A DNA stretch of 64,000 nt from the NCBI RefSeq assembly GCF_004361695.1, contig NZ_SNVW01000006.1, positions 124,001 through 188,000 on the forward strand, read 5' to 3'. Shown piece after piece: positions 41,365 to 49,487 of the stretch (positions are counted from its first letter, which is position 1; each line of letters starts with the position of its first letter). Position numbers and translations under genes: made by a program. The notes beneath the pieces were generated by a model. It was not told the DNA's origin. It saw nothing but the letters and a program-made list of their open reading frames with translations, and ran no database searches. Source of the stretch: Curtobacterium flaccumfaciens (GTDB lineage Bacteria > Actinomycetota > Actinomycetes > Actinomycetales > Microbacteriaceae).

Positions 41365-42701
41365 CCGGGGCGGGCGCGTACGCGCTGCTGGCGCTCCCGT
41401 TCTTCGCGGCCGTCGCCGTGGTCGCCGTGATCGCGGGCATCGTCGCCGCGCGTCGTGCGCAGCGGGCCGGGCGTCGGGCACGGACCGGGCGCCGCATCGC
41501 GCTCGTCACCGGCCTCGTCGCCGGCATCGCGCTCCTCGTCATGACGATCGTGTTCGACAACGTCATCGTCACGCTGCGCATCGTGGCGTACGACCCCGCG
41601 CTCATCAGCGGTGCGAAGATCGGGGCGATCCCGGTCGAGGACCTCGCGTACGCGATCGCGGCGATCGTGCTGCTGCCCGCCCTGTGGATCCTGTTCGACC
41701 GGACGGGCCCGCGCGGCCCGGCCGACGCGCGCCCCGCGCCCGACCCGACCACCGCCCCACCGGAGGACACCTCAGTGAACGCGAGCACCGCCTCCAGGCC
41801 GTCGACCCTGCGCGCCCTCTTCGTCTCGTCGCGCCCGATCAGCTGGGTGAACACCGCGTACCCGTTCGGCGCCGCGTACCTGCTGGGCAGCGGGGTCGGC
41901 GTCGACGGGGGTGGCGGGTTCTCGCTCGTCGCGTTCCTCATCGGGGTCGTGTACTTCCTGGTGCCGTACAACCTGGCGATGTACGGCATCAACGACGTCT
42001 TCGACTACGAGTCCGACCTTCGGAACCCGCGGAAGGGCGGTGTCGAGGGTGCCCTGCTCGACAAGAGCGTGCACCGCGCGACACTGTGGGCCGTCGTCGT
42101 CACGAACGTGCCGTTCCTCGTCGCGCTCGTCGTGCTCGGGGCGGTGAGCGGCAACGGACCGTGGTCGTGGCTCGTCCTCGCGATCAGCGTGTTCGCGGTG
42201 CTCGCCTACTCCGCGCCGGGGCTCCGCTTCAAGGAGAAGCCGTTCCTCGACTCGCTCACCTCGTCGACCCACTTCGTGTCGCCGGCGATCTACGGTCTCG
42301 CGCTCGCCGGGCCGCACTGGACGGGGCAGCTCGTCGCGGTGTGCGTGGCGTTCTTCCTGTGGGGCGTGGCCTCGCACGCGTTCGGTGCCGTGCAGGACGT
42401 GCTCGCGGACCGAGCCGGCGGCATCGGGTCCGTGGCGACCGTGATCGGTGCGCGCGCGACCGTGCGCCTGGCGTTCGTGGCCTACCTGGTCGCCGGGGTC
42501 GCGCTGCTGTTCTCGGCGTTCCCGGGGCCCATCGCCGCCGTCGTGGTGATCCCGTACGCGCTCAACGTGCTGCCGTGGTGGAACGTCACCGACGCCGACG
42601 CCGAGGCGGCCAACGCGGGGTGGAAGCGGTTCCTCTGGATCAACTACCTCGCCGGGTTCATCGTCACCATGGCGCTCATCGCGTACGCCTTCACGCACTG
42701 A
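41361..42701 (+). CDS. CrtYf cyclase subunit fused to CrtEb lycopene elongase (UbiA family)
   Basis: One uninterrupted frame of 446 residues. Residues 1-120 match CrtYf: three helices and IGAIPVEDLAYAIAAIVLLP, the second-subunit motif. A Pro/Ala/Thr-rich linker (to about 138) joins a UbiA prenyltransferase with NDVFDYESD near 213 and DVLADRAGGIGSVATVIG near 350. CrtEb adds C5 units to lycopene to give C50 flavuxanthin-type products, which CrtYe/Yf cyclise. GTG 41775, in the same frame and behind GGAGG, could also start a separate CrtEb. No stop separates the two domains, so a fused product is unavoidable. Confidence 0.85.
   Translation: MTGAGAYALLALPFFAAVAVVAVIAGIVAARRAQRAGRRARTGRRIALVTGLVAGIALLVMTIVFDNVIVTLRIVAYDPALISGAKIGAIPVEDLAYAIAAIVLLPALWILFDRTGPRGPADARPAPDPTTAPPEDTSVNASTASRPSTLRALFVSSRPISWVNTAYPFGAAYLLGSGVGVDGGGGFSLVAFLIGVVYFLVPYNLAMYGINDVFDYESDLRNPRKGGVEGALLDKSVHRATLWAVVVTNVPFLVALVVLGAVSGNGPWSWLVLAISVFAVLAYSAPGLRFKEKPFLDSLTSSTHFVSPAIYGLALAGPHWTGQLVAVCVAFFLWGVASHAFGAVQDVLADRAGGIGSVATVIGARATVRLAFVAYLVAGVALLFSAFPGPIAAVVVIPYALNVLPWWNVTDADAEAANAGWKRFLWINYLAGFIVTMALIAYAFTH
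41775..41777 (+). promoter_or_regulatory. Internal start candidate for stand-alone CrtEb
   Basis: CGGAGGACACCTCA precedes this GTG, a convincing ribosome site 9 nt upstream and in the crtYf frame. It would give a 308-residue UbiA protein of normal length, so both fused and free CrtEb could be made. Confidence 0.5.
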
Positions 42702-42818
42702 GCGGAAGCACCGAGCGGACGCGCCCGCCCGCTGCGCGCGGTGCCACCGGTCCCTGACAGACTGGACGGACGCACCGCGGCGTCCGTGGTGCGACACCAG
42801 CCACGAGGGAGTGCACGC

Positions 42819-43862
42819 ATGACGGTCCGGATCATCCACGTCGGTCTCGGAGGGTGGGGCGGCAACTGGGCCCGCACCGCCATCCCGGAGGTCACCGAAG
42901 TGGAGGTGGTCGGGATCGTCGACCCGGTTCCGGCCACGCTCGAGGCCGTCCGCGAGGACCTCGGTCTGCCGGTATCCGCGGCGTTCCCGTCCCTCACCGC
43001 GGCGCTCGCCGCCGTCGAGGCCGACGCCGTCGTCATCACCGCCCCCGCCGTGACCCACGTGCCCCTTGCACTCGAGGCGCTCGAGGCCGGCAAGCACGTG
43101 CTCGTCGAGAAGCCGTTCGCCAACACCACGGACGAAGCCGTCACCGCCGTCCGCCGTGCCGAGGAGCTCGGGCTCGTGCTGCAGGTCAGCCAGAACTACC
43201 GCTGGTACCCGGCGCCTCGGGTCGTGCAGGAGCTGCTCGCGACGGACACCGTGGGCGAGGTCTCGGCGATCAGCATCGACTTCCGTCAGTGGGACAACGA
43301 CCAGCCCGCGGGGGAGTACCCGCACTACGCGTTCCCGCACGCGATGATCAACGACATGGCCATCCACCACTTCGACCTCCTCCGGATGGTCACCGGTCGC
43401 GAGGCCGTGCGCGTCTTCGCGAAGGCGTCGTACCCGTCGTACAGCAAGTACCAGGACGAAGCGGTCGCGTCGATGATCATCGAGCTCGACGACGGTCTGG
43501 TCGTGAGCTACCGCGGCAGCTGGCTCTCGCGTGCCCCTCGGACGGCCTGGGCCGGCGAGTGGAGCATCCAGGGCGAGGACGGCGAGCTCTGGTTCACGAG
43601 CCGCAGCGGTGCGCCGAACGCTGTCGAGGGCGACCGCGTGACGATCCGCCGTACGCAGGACGACGAGGCGGTCGCGGTGGAGCTCCCCGCGCTCGAGCAC
43701 ACCGACCGGCAGGGCGGGCTGCAGGCCTTCGCACGGTCGGTCGCGGGAGGTCCGGCCCCGGCGACGAGCGGGCGCGACAACCTGCGGAGCCTCGCCCTCA
43801 TGGAGGCGGCGGGCCGCTCTGCGGCGTCCGGCCGCCCCGAGGACGTCGTCGTCCCGTCCTGA
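42819..43862 (+). CDS. Gfo/Idh/MocA family oxidoreductase
   Basis: A 347-residue NAD(P)-dependent sugar or inositol oxidoreductase. The N-terminal Rossmann motif is IIHVGLGGWGGNWA; VEKPFANT near residue 95 carries the conserved EKP, and HHFDLLRMVTG near 185 holds the catalytic His/Asp. GAGGGAG precedes ATG 42819 by about 7 nt. It stands alone downstream of the carotenoid operon with its own spacing, so no pathway can be inferred. Followed by a 42-bp palindrome. Confidence 0.88.
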   Translation: MTVRIIHVGLGGWGGNWARTAIPEVTEVEVVGIVDPVPATLEAVREDLGLPVSAAFPSLTAALAAVEADAVVITAPAVTHVPLALEALEAGKHVLVEKPFANTTDEAVTAVRRAEELGLVLQVSQNYRWYPAPRVVQELLATDTVGEVSAISIDFRQWDNDQPAGEYPHYAFPHAMINDMAIHHFDLLRMVTGREAVRVFAKASYPSYSKYQDEAVASMIIELDDGLVVSYRGSWLSRAPRTAWAGEWSIQGEDGELWFTSRSGAPNAVEGDRVTIRRTQDDEAVAVELPALEHTDRQGGLQAFARSVAGGPAPATSGRDNLRSLALMEAAGRSAASGRPEDVVVPS

Positions 43863-43876
43863 CGTGACCGGCTGAC

Positions 43877-43918
43877 GGCCTGGAGGCGCGGCGCGGGCCC
43901 GCCACGCGCCTCCAGGCC
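43877..43918. repeat. 42-bp palindrome (GGCCTGGAGGCGCG family)
   Basis: Arms of 21 bp, two mismatches next to the centre GGGCCC-like core. It lies 15 bp past the Gfo/Idh stop, the expected terminator position. Confidence 0.8.
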
Positions 43919-43971
43919 GTCCCGTGGTCGCGCCGGGCCGGCGGCCGCCCCGCGGTCCCGCCCCGCGCTCG

Positions 43972-43988
43972 CCCCCCCCCCCCCCCCC
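43972..43988. repeat. C17 homopolymer
   Basis: Seventeen consecutive C residues between the 42-bp palindrome and the second 90-bp element, 149 bp before the next start codon. Such tracts slip easily during replication and sequencing. Confidence 0.9.
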
Positions 43989-44077
43989 GAAAGCGACAGT
44001 CCGCCCCGGAACTCCCGCGGACATCTGTCGCTTCGGCGGCCCGGACCGCGCCGGGCAGCCGCGAACCGTCGCTTTCG
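43988..44077. repeat. 90-bp intergenic inverted-repeat element, copy B
   Basis: Starts CGAAAGCGACAG and ends CCGTCGCTTTCG, with CTGTCGCT at offset 37, exactly as in copy A (23519-23608). The interior is diverged. Confidence 0.75.
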
Positions 44078-44136
44078 CGGCCCCGCGGCGCGACACACTG
44101 TGCGGCGTTCCGGGGTCGACGTGTAGGAAATGGGGA

Positions 44137-44649
44137 ATGGCCAAGGACAGTCTCCCCGAGCTCGAACTCGCGAACGTCCGCACGCGTGAGCACATCACCG
44201 ACACCGTGACCGAGATCCGGCGTCGTGCGGACCTCCCTGCCCGGACACGGCTGGCGATCGCCAAGACCCGGCAGCGCTGGCACCGCGACCCGACCCCGCT
44301 CGTGGCGATGGGCATCACCGCAGCCGCAGGGATCGCCGCGATCGTCACCGGCATCGCGCTCCGGAACAGCCCCGCCGGGCACCTGGCCGACCCGCCGGCG
44401 AGCTCGGCGTTCACCGCGCTCCTGCCCTTCGGCGCGCGTGGTGGCCCCTCCGCCCAGGAACAGGCGCAGTCCGGCCGCAAGGGGCGCAAGGCCCGGAAGC
44501 GGGCCGCCGAGGACGCCCTCGAACGTGACCCGATGCACAAGGCCCGGGTGAAGCAGCAGGTCGGCATCAGCGCGGTGCAGCGCCGGGCCGACAAGAACCG
44601 CAAGCAAGCGGTGAAGCGGTCGAAGCAAGCCGTGAAGGCGAGGGGGTAG
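44137..44649 (+). CDS. DUF3618-like membrane-anchored protein
   Basis: A 170-residue protein. A charged N-terminal coiled segment (LANVRTREHITDTVTEIRRR) resembles DUF3618, followed by one membrane helix (MGITAAAGIAAIVTGIAL) near residue 60 and a strongly basic C-terminal tail rich in Lys/Arg. ATG 44137 has GGGGA and a TAGGAA box just upstream. It is 4 nt from the YihY gene and probably co-transcribed with it. Function unknown. Confidence 0.7.
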   Translation: MAKDSLPELELANVRTREHITDTVTEIRRRADLPARTRLAIAKTRQRWHRDPTPLVAMGITAAAGIAAIVTGIALRNSPAGHLADPPASSAFTALLPFGARGGPSAQEQAQSGRKGRKARKRAAEDALERDPMHKARVKQQVGISAVQRRADKNRKQAVKRSKQAVKARG

Positions 44650-44653
44650 ACCC

Positions 44654-45691
44654 GTGGCGCAGGACCAGCAGAAGCCGGCACCCGACGACTCCCGGAAGCC
44701 GGACAGCCCCGCCGACCTCACGAAGCCGACGTTCGTGTACACGCTCAAGAAGACGCTGCGCGAGTTCTCGAGCGACCAGTGCACCGACCTCGCGGCGAGC
44801 CTGACGTACTACACGGTGCTCGCGCTCTTCCCCGGACTGCTCGCCGTCGTGTCGATCCTCGGGCTCGTCTCGGACCCGGCGAAGACGATCGACACCCTGC
44901 TCGACGTCGTCCGGAACGTCGGCGGCGGGCAGGTCGCCGACCTGCTGCAGAAGCCGATCGAGGGACTCGTCCGGTCGCCGGCCGCCCCGGTCACGTTCAT
45001 CGTCGGTCTCGTCGGTGCGCTGTGGTCGGCGTCCGGCTACGTCGGCGCCTTCGGCCGGGCGATGAACCGCATCTACAACGTCCGCGAGGGCCGGCCGATC
45101 TGGAAGCTCCGTCCGACGATGCTCGGCGTGACGCTCTTCACGGTCGTCCTGCTCGTCCTCGGTCTGCTCGCGCTCGTGTCCGGCCCGCTGGCCCGTGCGT
45201 TCGGCGACGTGATCGGCCTCGGCGACGTGGCCGCGCTGGTGCTGTCCATCGTGCAGTGGCCGATCCTGCTCGCGATCATGATCATCGTCGTGGCGGTGCT
45301 GTACTACTGGGCGCCGAACATCAAGCAGTCGAAGTTCAAGTGGGTGAGCGGCGGCGCGCTGCTCGCCATCGGCATCTGGATCATCGCGAGCGTCGGCTTC
45401 GGCTTCTACGTCGGCAACTTCTCGAACTACAACGCCACGTACGGCTCCCTCGGTGGGGTCATCGTGTTCCTGCTGTGGATCTGGATCACGAACAACGCCC
45501 TGCTCTTCGGTGCGGAGTTCGACGCCGAGCTGGAACGCGGCCGGCAGCTCCAGGCGGGCATCCGCGCGGAGGAGGACATCCAGCTCCCGGAGCGCGACAC
45601 CCGGCAGATCGAGAAGCAGGACGAGCAGCGCGCGAAGGACGTCCTCGAGGGGATCAAGATCCGGCAGAGCGCCGGCCGATCGGACGACTGA
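44654..45691 (+). CDS. YihY/BrkB family inner-membrane protein
   Basis: A 345-residue polytopic protein with six predicted helices. Family marks are AASLTYYTVLALFPGLLAVV near residue 50, LWSASGYVGAFGRAMNRIYN near 118, and YNATYGSLGGVIVFLLWIW near 260. The hydrophilic tail is charged. GTG start at 44654. YihY/BrkB proteins are widespread; a role in envelope stability or transport is suggested in the literature, but the mechanism is unclear. Confidence 0.88.
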   Translation: MAQDQQKPAPDDSRKPDSPADLTKPTFVYTLKKTLREFSSDQCTDLAASLTYYTVLALFPGLLAVVSILGLVSDPAKTIDTLLDVVRNVGGGQVADLLQKPIEGLVRSPAAPVTFIVGLVGALWSASGYVGAFGRAMNRIYNVREGRPIWKLRPTMLGVTLFTVVLLVLGLLALVSGPLARAFGDVIGLGDVAALVLSIVQWPILLAIMIIVVAVLYYWAPNIKQSKFKWVSGGALLAIGIWIIASVGFGFYVGNFSNYNATYGSLGGVIVFLLWIWITNNALLFGAEFDAELERGRQLQAGIRAEEDIQLPERDTRQIEKQDEQRAKDVLEGIKIRQSAGRSDD

Positions 45692-45727
45692 CGGGTCCTT
45701 CCCGGCCCGGACCGCTACGGTGCGCCC

Positions 45728-46213
45728 GTGCCGTCCTTCCTCGAGGGGCTCCCGTTCTGGTGGCTCGTCATCGCGCTCTTCGCCGTGGTGCTCTGCCGCG
45801 CGCAGACGACGTACTGGCTGGCGCGCGGCGCGGTCGCGGGGGCGTCCCGGTCACGCTGGGGTCGCTGGCTCGACTCGGCCGCGGTCCGTCGTGGGTCGGC
45901 GCTCCTCGACCGCTGGGGGCTGCCGGTCGTCACGCTGAGCTTCCTCACGGTGGGGCTGCAGACGATCATGAACGCCGCCGCCGGGATCGCGCGGGTGCCC
46001 TGGTGGCGCTACACGCTCGCGATGCTGCCGGGGTGCGTGGCCTGGGCGTTCATCTACGCCACGGTCGGCATCGCCCTGTTCTGGGCCGTCCTGGCCACCT
46101 TCGCCGGCTCACCGTGGGGCGTGGTCGTGCTCGTCGCGCTGGTGGTCGCGGCCGGCGTGGGCACCTGGTCGGTGCGTCGACGACGTCGGTCCACCTCGTC
46201 GACGTCCGCCTGA
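45728..46213 (+). CDS. VTT/DedA-like small membrane protein
   Basis: A 161-residue protein with about four helices and a basic C-terminus (RRRRRSTSS). LPFWWLVIALFAVVLCRAQTTYWLARGA and VGLQTIMNAAAGIARVPWWRY, quoted in part, resemble the VTT (DedA) domain, whose members help lipid-carrier recycling. GTG at 45728 is 6 nt after TACGGT, a leaderless layout. The DedA link is moderate. Confidence 0.65.
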   Translation: MPSFLEGLPFWWLVIALFAVVLCRAQTTYWLARGAVAGASRSRWGRWLDSAAVRRGSALLDRWGLPVVTLSFLTVGLQTIMNAAAGIARVPWWRYTLAMLPGCVAWAFIYATVGIALFWAVLATFAGSPWGVVVLVALVVAAGVGTWSVRRRRRSTSSTSA

Positions 46214-46253
46214 CGCCCTGGAGGCGCGGCTCGCGTTCCGTAGGCTGGCCTGC

Positions 46254-46949
46254 GTGACGACAGAACAGCCTCCCGTCCTGCCCACCGCCCTCGTGACCGG
46301 CGCGACCCGCGGGATCGGCCGGGCCATCGCCCTCGACCTCGGGCGCACCCACCACGTCCTGGTCGGGGGCCGCACCGCCGGCGCCGTCGACGAGCTCGTG
46401 GCACTCCTGCCGAACGCGTCCCCGTTCGTCGGTGACCTCGGCGCGGGCGACGTCCCGGTGCTGCCCGACCGGCTCGACGTGCTCGTGCACAGCGCCGGCG
46501 TCGAGCAGGGCACCACGGTCGCGGACACCCCGCGCGCCGTGTGGGAGTCGGTCTTCGCGACGAACGTCTTCGCGGTCGCGGAGCTCACCCGCCTCGCGCT
46601 CCCCGCGCTCCGGGCCGCCCGGGGCATCGTCGTGCCGATCAACAGCGGTTCCGGCTTCCACTCCGGCCCCGGCGGCGGCGTGTACGCGGCGTCGAAGTTC
46701 GCGCTCCGGGCCTTCGCCGACGCCCTCCGCGAAGAAGAGCGGGCGAACGGCGTCCGGGTGTCGAGCGTGCACCCGGGCCGGACGGACTCCGACATGCAGC
46801 GCGCCCTCACCGAGAAGCTCGGCGAGGACTACGACACCGCGTACTACCTCGCGCCGGAGGACGTGGCGGCCGCCGTCCGCACCGTCGTCGACCTGCCGGA
46901 GCGCGGCACGATCGAGTCCCTGGCGATCCGCCCGACGAAGCGCCGCTGA
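46254..46949 (+). CDS. Short-chain dehydrogenase/reductase
   Basis: A 231-residue cytosolic SDR. TGATRGIGRAIA binds NADP; HSAG replaces NNAG; YAASKFALRAFADALREE near 145 carries the Tyr-Lys pair with an upstream Ser (NSGSGF). GTG at 46254 lies 7 nt after TAGGCT and should be leaderless. Divergent or convergent neighbours give no pathway hint. Convergent with the ABC-F gene; 43-bp gap of GACCC repeats. Confidence 0.85.
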   Translation: MTTEQPPVLPTALVTGATRGIGRAIALDLGRTHHVLVGGRTAGAVDELVALLPNASPFVGDLGAGDVPVLPDRLDVLVHSAGVEQGTTVADTPRAVWESVFATNVFAVAELTRLALPALRAARGIVVPINSGSGFHSGPGGGVYAASKFALRAFADALREEERANGVRVSSVHPGRTDSDMQRALTEKLGEDYDTAYYLAPEDVAAAVRTVVDLPERGTIESLAIRPTKRR

Positions 46950-46992
46950 CCCGACCCGACCCGGCCTGACCCGGCCCGGCCCGGCCCCTCCC

Positions 46993-48594
46993 TCACCCGA
47001 GCTCGAGCCGGGCGGTGAGGTCCAGCCGGTCCAGGAACGTCTCGTCGTGGCTCACGACGACCAGGGCCCCGCGGTAGGCCCGGAGGGCGTCCACGAGCTG
47101 GTCGACGCTCGTCAGGTCGAGGTCGTTCGTCGGTTCGTCGAGCACCAGGAGCTGCGGCGGCGGGTCGGCGAGCACCAGGCTGGCGAGCGCCACCCGGAAC
47201 CGCTCCCCACCGGACAGCGCCCCGGCGGGCCGGTCGACGGTGTCCCCGCGGACGAGGAAGCGTGCGAGCCGGTTCCGGACCTCGGCCGGGGACACGTGCG
47301 GGGCGTCCCGCCGCACGTTGTCGAGTACGGTCGCGGCGTCGTCGAGCGAGTCCTTCCGCTGCGGCAGGTAGGCGATCCGGTCGACGTGCGGTTCCGCGTG
47401 CGTGTCCGGCAGCGGGTGCTCCCGGGCGTCGGGTGCGCCGACGAGCTGTTCGAGCAGCGTCGTCTTGCCGACGCCGTTGTCCCCGACGACGGCGACCCGC
47501 TCGGGTCCCTGCACCACCGTCTCGCGGCCGCGGACCGTCACGGTGGCGATCCGCCGTGCGGCCGGCACGTCCGGGTCGGGCAGGGCGACGTGGATGGACT
47601 CGTCGTCGCGCAGCCGGAGTTCGGCCTCGCGTGCGGTGGCGAGTGCCTCCTGCTCGGCGGTGCCGTGCGCGACCCGGAGCCGTCCGGCGGTCTCCTGCGC
47701 CTTCTTCCGCTGCTCGTTCGCCAGGATCTTCGGCATCGACCGCCCGGCCTTCTCACCCGCCTTCGCCCGGCGTGCGATCTTCGTCTCCGCCTCGATCCGC
47801 TGCCGTTTCTCGGCGCGGTGTCGTTGCTCGGCGACACGGACCTCGCGCTCGACTGCGGCCTGCTGCACGGCGAGGTGCTCCTCGAACGCGCTGAAGGTCC
47901 CGCCGAACACGGTCATGCTGCCGGCGCGGAGCTCGGCGGTCTCGTCGACGTGCTCGAGGAGCTCCCGGTCGTGGCTGACCACGACGAGGGTGCCCGGCCA
48001 GTCGTCGACCATGTCGAGCAGGAGCCCACGGCCGCGGCGGTCGAGGTTGTTCGTCGGTTCGTCGAGGAACGCGATCGGCAGGCCGCGCAGCCGGATGCCG
48101 GCCACCGCCACCAGGACGGCCTGCCCGCCGGACAGGGTGGACACCGGACGCTCCAGGACGTCGGCCCCGGTGCCGTCGTCACGGGCGCCGGGGAGCCCGA
48201 GCCCGATCGCGTCGAGCGCCGCTGCGGCACGCTCCTCGAGGTCCCAGTCGTCGCCGATCACGTCGAAGTGACCGGGGGAGGCGTCCCCGCCGAGCACCGC
48301 TCGGAGCGCCGTGAGCGACCGACGGATGCCGAGCAGGTCGGCGACGGTGTCGTCGTTCCCGGTCTGCAGGCGTTGCGGCAGGTGGTCGACGGGACCCGAC
48401 GTCGTGACGGTGCCGGACGTGGGGTGGAGCCGACCGGTCACCAGCCGGACGAGCGTGGACTTGCCGGCCCCGTTCCTCCCGACCAGGCCGGTCCGGCCCC
48501 GACCGAAGGCGGTGGTGAGGTGACTGAGCGCGACGGTGCCGTCGGGCCAGGTGAAGCTGACGTCGTTGAGGACGACGGATGGACTGCTGGGCAC
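46993..48594 (-). CDS. ABC-F family ribosome-associated ATPase
   Basis: A soluble twin-ATPase of 533 residues without membrane segments. Walker A motifs are GRNGAGKST and GDNGVGKTT; signatures LSGGQAVLVAVAG and LSGGERFRVALAS; Walker B tails LDEPTNNLD and LDEPTNDLD. A charged Arg/Glu-rich linker of about 75 residues joins them, as in ABC-F proteins that rescue ribosomes from antibiotics or tune translation. GTG at 48594 follows GGGGAGG by 6 nt. A short leader reading frame and a GC hairpin precede it (48671-48774), suggesting attenuation. Confidence 0.88.
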   Translation of the reverse strand: MPSSPSVVLNDVSFTWPDGTVALSHLTTAFGRGRTGLVGRNGAGKSTLVRLVTGRLHPTSGTVTTSGPVDHLPQRLQTGNDDTVADLLGIRRSLTALRAVLGGDASPGHFDVIGDDWDLEERAAAALDAIGLGLPGARDDGTGADVLERPVSTLSGGQAVLVAVAGIRLRGLPIAFLDEPTNNLDRRGRGLLLDMVDDWPGTLVVVSHDRELLEHVDETAELRAGSMTVFGGTFSAFEEHLAVQQAAVEREVRVAEQRHRAEKRQRIEAETKIARRAKAGEKAGRSMPKILANEQRKKAQETAGRLRVAHGTAEQEALATAREAELRLRDDESIHVALPDPDVPAARRIATVTVRGRETVVQGPERVAVVGDNGVGKTTLLEQLVGAPDAREHPLPDTHAEPHVDRIAYLPQRKDSLDDAATVLDNVRRDAPHVSPAEVRNRLARFLVRGDTVDRPAGALSGGERFRVALASLVLADPPPQLLVLDEPTNDLDLTSVDQLVDALRAYRGALVVVSHDETFLDRLDLTARLELG

Positions 48595-48670
48595 GGAGTG
48601 CCTCCCCGGTGGTCGATGCTGGGCGCACGACACCGGACCCGCCACGACGTGCACGAGGGCACGGGGCGGA

Positions 48671-48686
48671 GCGCCCGACGGGGCGC
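48671..48686 (-). promoter_or_regulatory. Hairpin between leader peptide and ABC-F gene
   Basis: GCGCCC-CGTC-GGGCGC on the transcript, starting 4 nt after the leader stop codon. The downstream arm can also pair with GGGGCGG just after it, so two alternative folds exist. Candidate attenuator; no T tract follows. Confidence 0.45.
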
Positions 48687-48690
48687 GTCA

Positions 48691-48774
48691 TCACGGTGTC
48701 AGCGCGTGGGCTGAGCGGAACCGGTGATGGCCAGCAAGACGTCTCTTCCGTCGGGGAGTCCCCGTGACCGCCAT
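48691..48774 (-). CDS. Candidate 27-aa arginine-rich leader peptide of the ABC-F gene
   Basis: ATG at 48774 opens a short frame starting MAVTGTPRRKRRLAG and ending SAHALTP, 96 nt before the ABC-F start and on the same strand. Short regulatory peptides upstream of ABC-F genes can sense ribosome stalling by antibiotics and switch an attenuator. The clustered Arg/Lys/His codons and the hairpin right after the stop fit this. No strong ribosome site is visible and an upstream in-frame GTG could extend the frame, so coding is not proven. Confidence 0.45.
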   Translation of the reverse strand: MAVTGTPRRKRRLAGHHRFRSAHALTP

Positions 48775-48883
48775 CCGTGCCGCCGGTCGGTCGTCCCGCC
48801 CCGGGTGCCTCGTGATGACGACGAGGAGGTCTCCCACGCTAGAGCCGGGGCCGAGCGAGCGCAAGAGGTGACAGGCTGGGGGC

Positions 48884-49306
48884 ATGCCGGAGAACCTGCT
48901 GCCGAACCCGACCGCGAACCCCGAGACCCTCCTCCCCGCCGAACCGGAGGTGACCGCTGCCCTCGCCGCCGACGCCCCCGTCGCGAGCGTCGTCGTGTCG
49001 CACCCGTCGTCGAGCCTGGCGTGGGCGCTCCTCGCCGACGAGGCGTGGGCGCGCGGCGCGACGCTCGAGTCCTACGCCTACGCCCGCGTCGGCTACCACC
49101 GCGGACTCGACGCCCTGCGGAGGGCGGGGTGGCGTGGTGCCGGGCCGGTGCCGTGGTCGCACGAGCCGAACCGCGGTGTGCTCCGGGCCCTGTTCGCGTT
49201 GCGTCGCGCGGCCGAGGCGATCGGTGAGGCCGGCGAGCCGGAGCGCCTGACGGAGTTCCTCGACGCGTCCGACCCGGCGGCGATCCCGGCGCTGAGCGCC
49301 GCGTAG
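48884..49306 (+). CDS. DUF3151 family protein
   Basis: A 140-residue cytosolic protein conserved in actinobacteria, function unknown. The family core is plain: HPSSSLAWALLADEAWARG, then YAYARVGYHRGLDALRRAGW and GPVPWSHEPNRGVLRALFAL. ATG 48884 lies after GGGGG with a CAGGCT box upstream. It is divergent from the ABC-F leader; no functional link is evident. Confidence 0.88.
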   Translation: MPENLLPNPTANPETLLPAEPEVTAALAADAPVASVVVSHPSSSLAWALLADEAWARGATLESYAYARVGYHRGLDALRRAGWRGAGPVPWSHEPNRGVLRALFALRRAAEAIGEAGEPERLTEFLDASDPAAIPALSAA

Positions 49307-49376
49307 GCGGCGGCGCCCGCCCGCGCCGCCGCGCTGCCGCCCCGCGCCGCCGCGCCGCCGCGCCGCCGCGCCGCCG

Positions 49377-49434
49377 CACAACGAAAGTCACCCCGAGCCG
49401 CGCCATAGCGCGGTTCGGGGTGACTTCGGTTGTG
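49377..49434. terminator. Bidirectional terminator between DUF3151 and lacZ
   Basis: A long hairpin: arms ACAACGAAAGTCACCCCGA... and the matching ...TCGGGGTGACTTCGGTTGT around a CATA loop, 26-27 bp with few mismatches. Lies between convergent genes, flanked by GCC-rich low-complexity DNA. Confidence 0.8.
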
Positions 49435-49487
49435 CGAAGCGCAGCGGGGCCGCCGCGCGCCCGCGCAGCCGCCGCGCGCCCGCGCCC

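Noticed and set aside
41361..42701. Two separate genes crtYf and crtEb
   Set aside because: No stop codon occurs between them in the crtYf frame; separate CrtEb is possible only through internal initiation at 41775.
46432..48714. Rightward open frame of 760 codons across the SDR and ABC-F genes
   Set aside because: Spans the ends of two well-supported genes and has no recognisable domain; antisense shadow.
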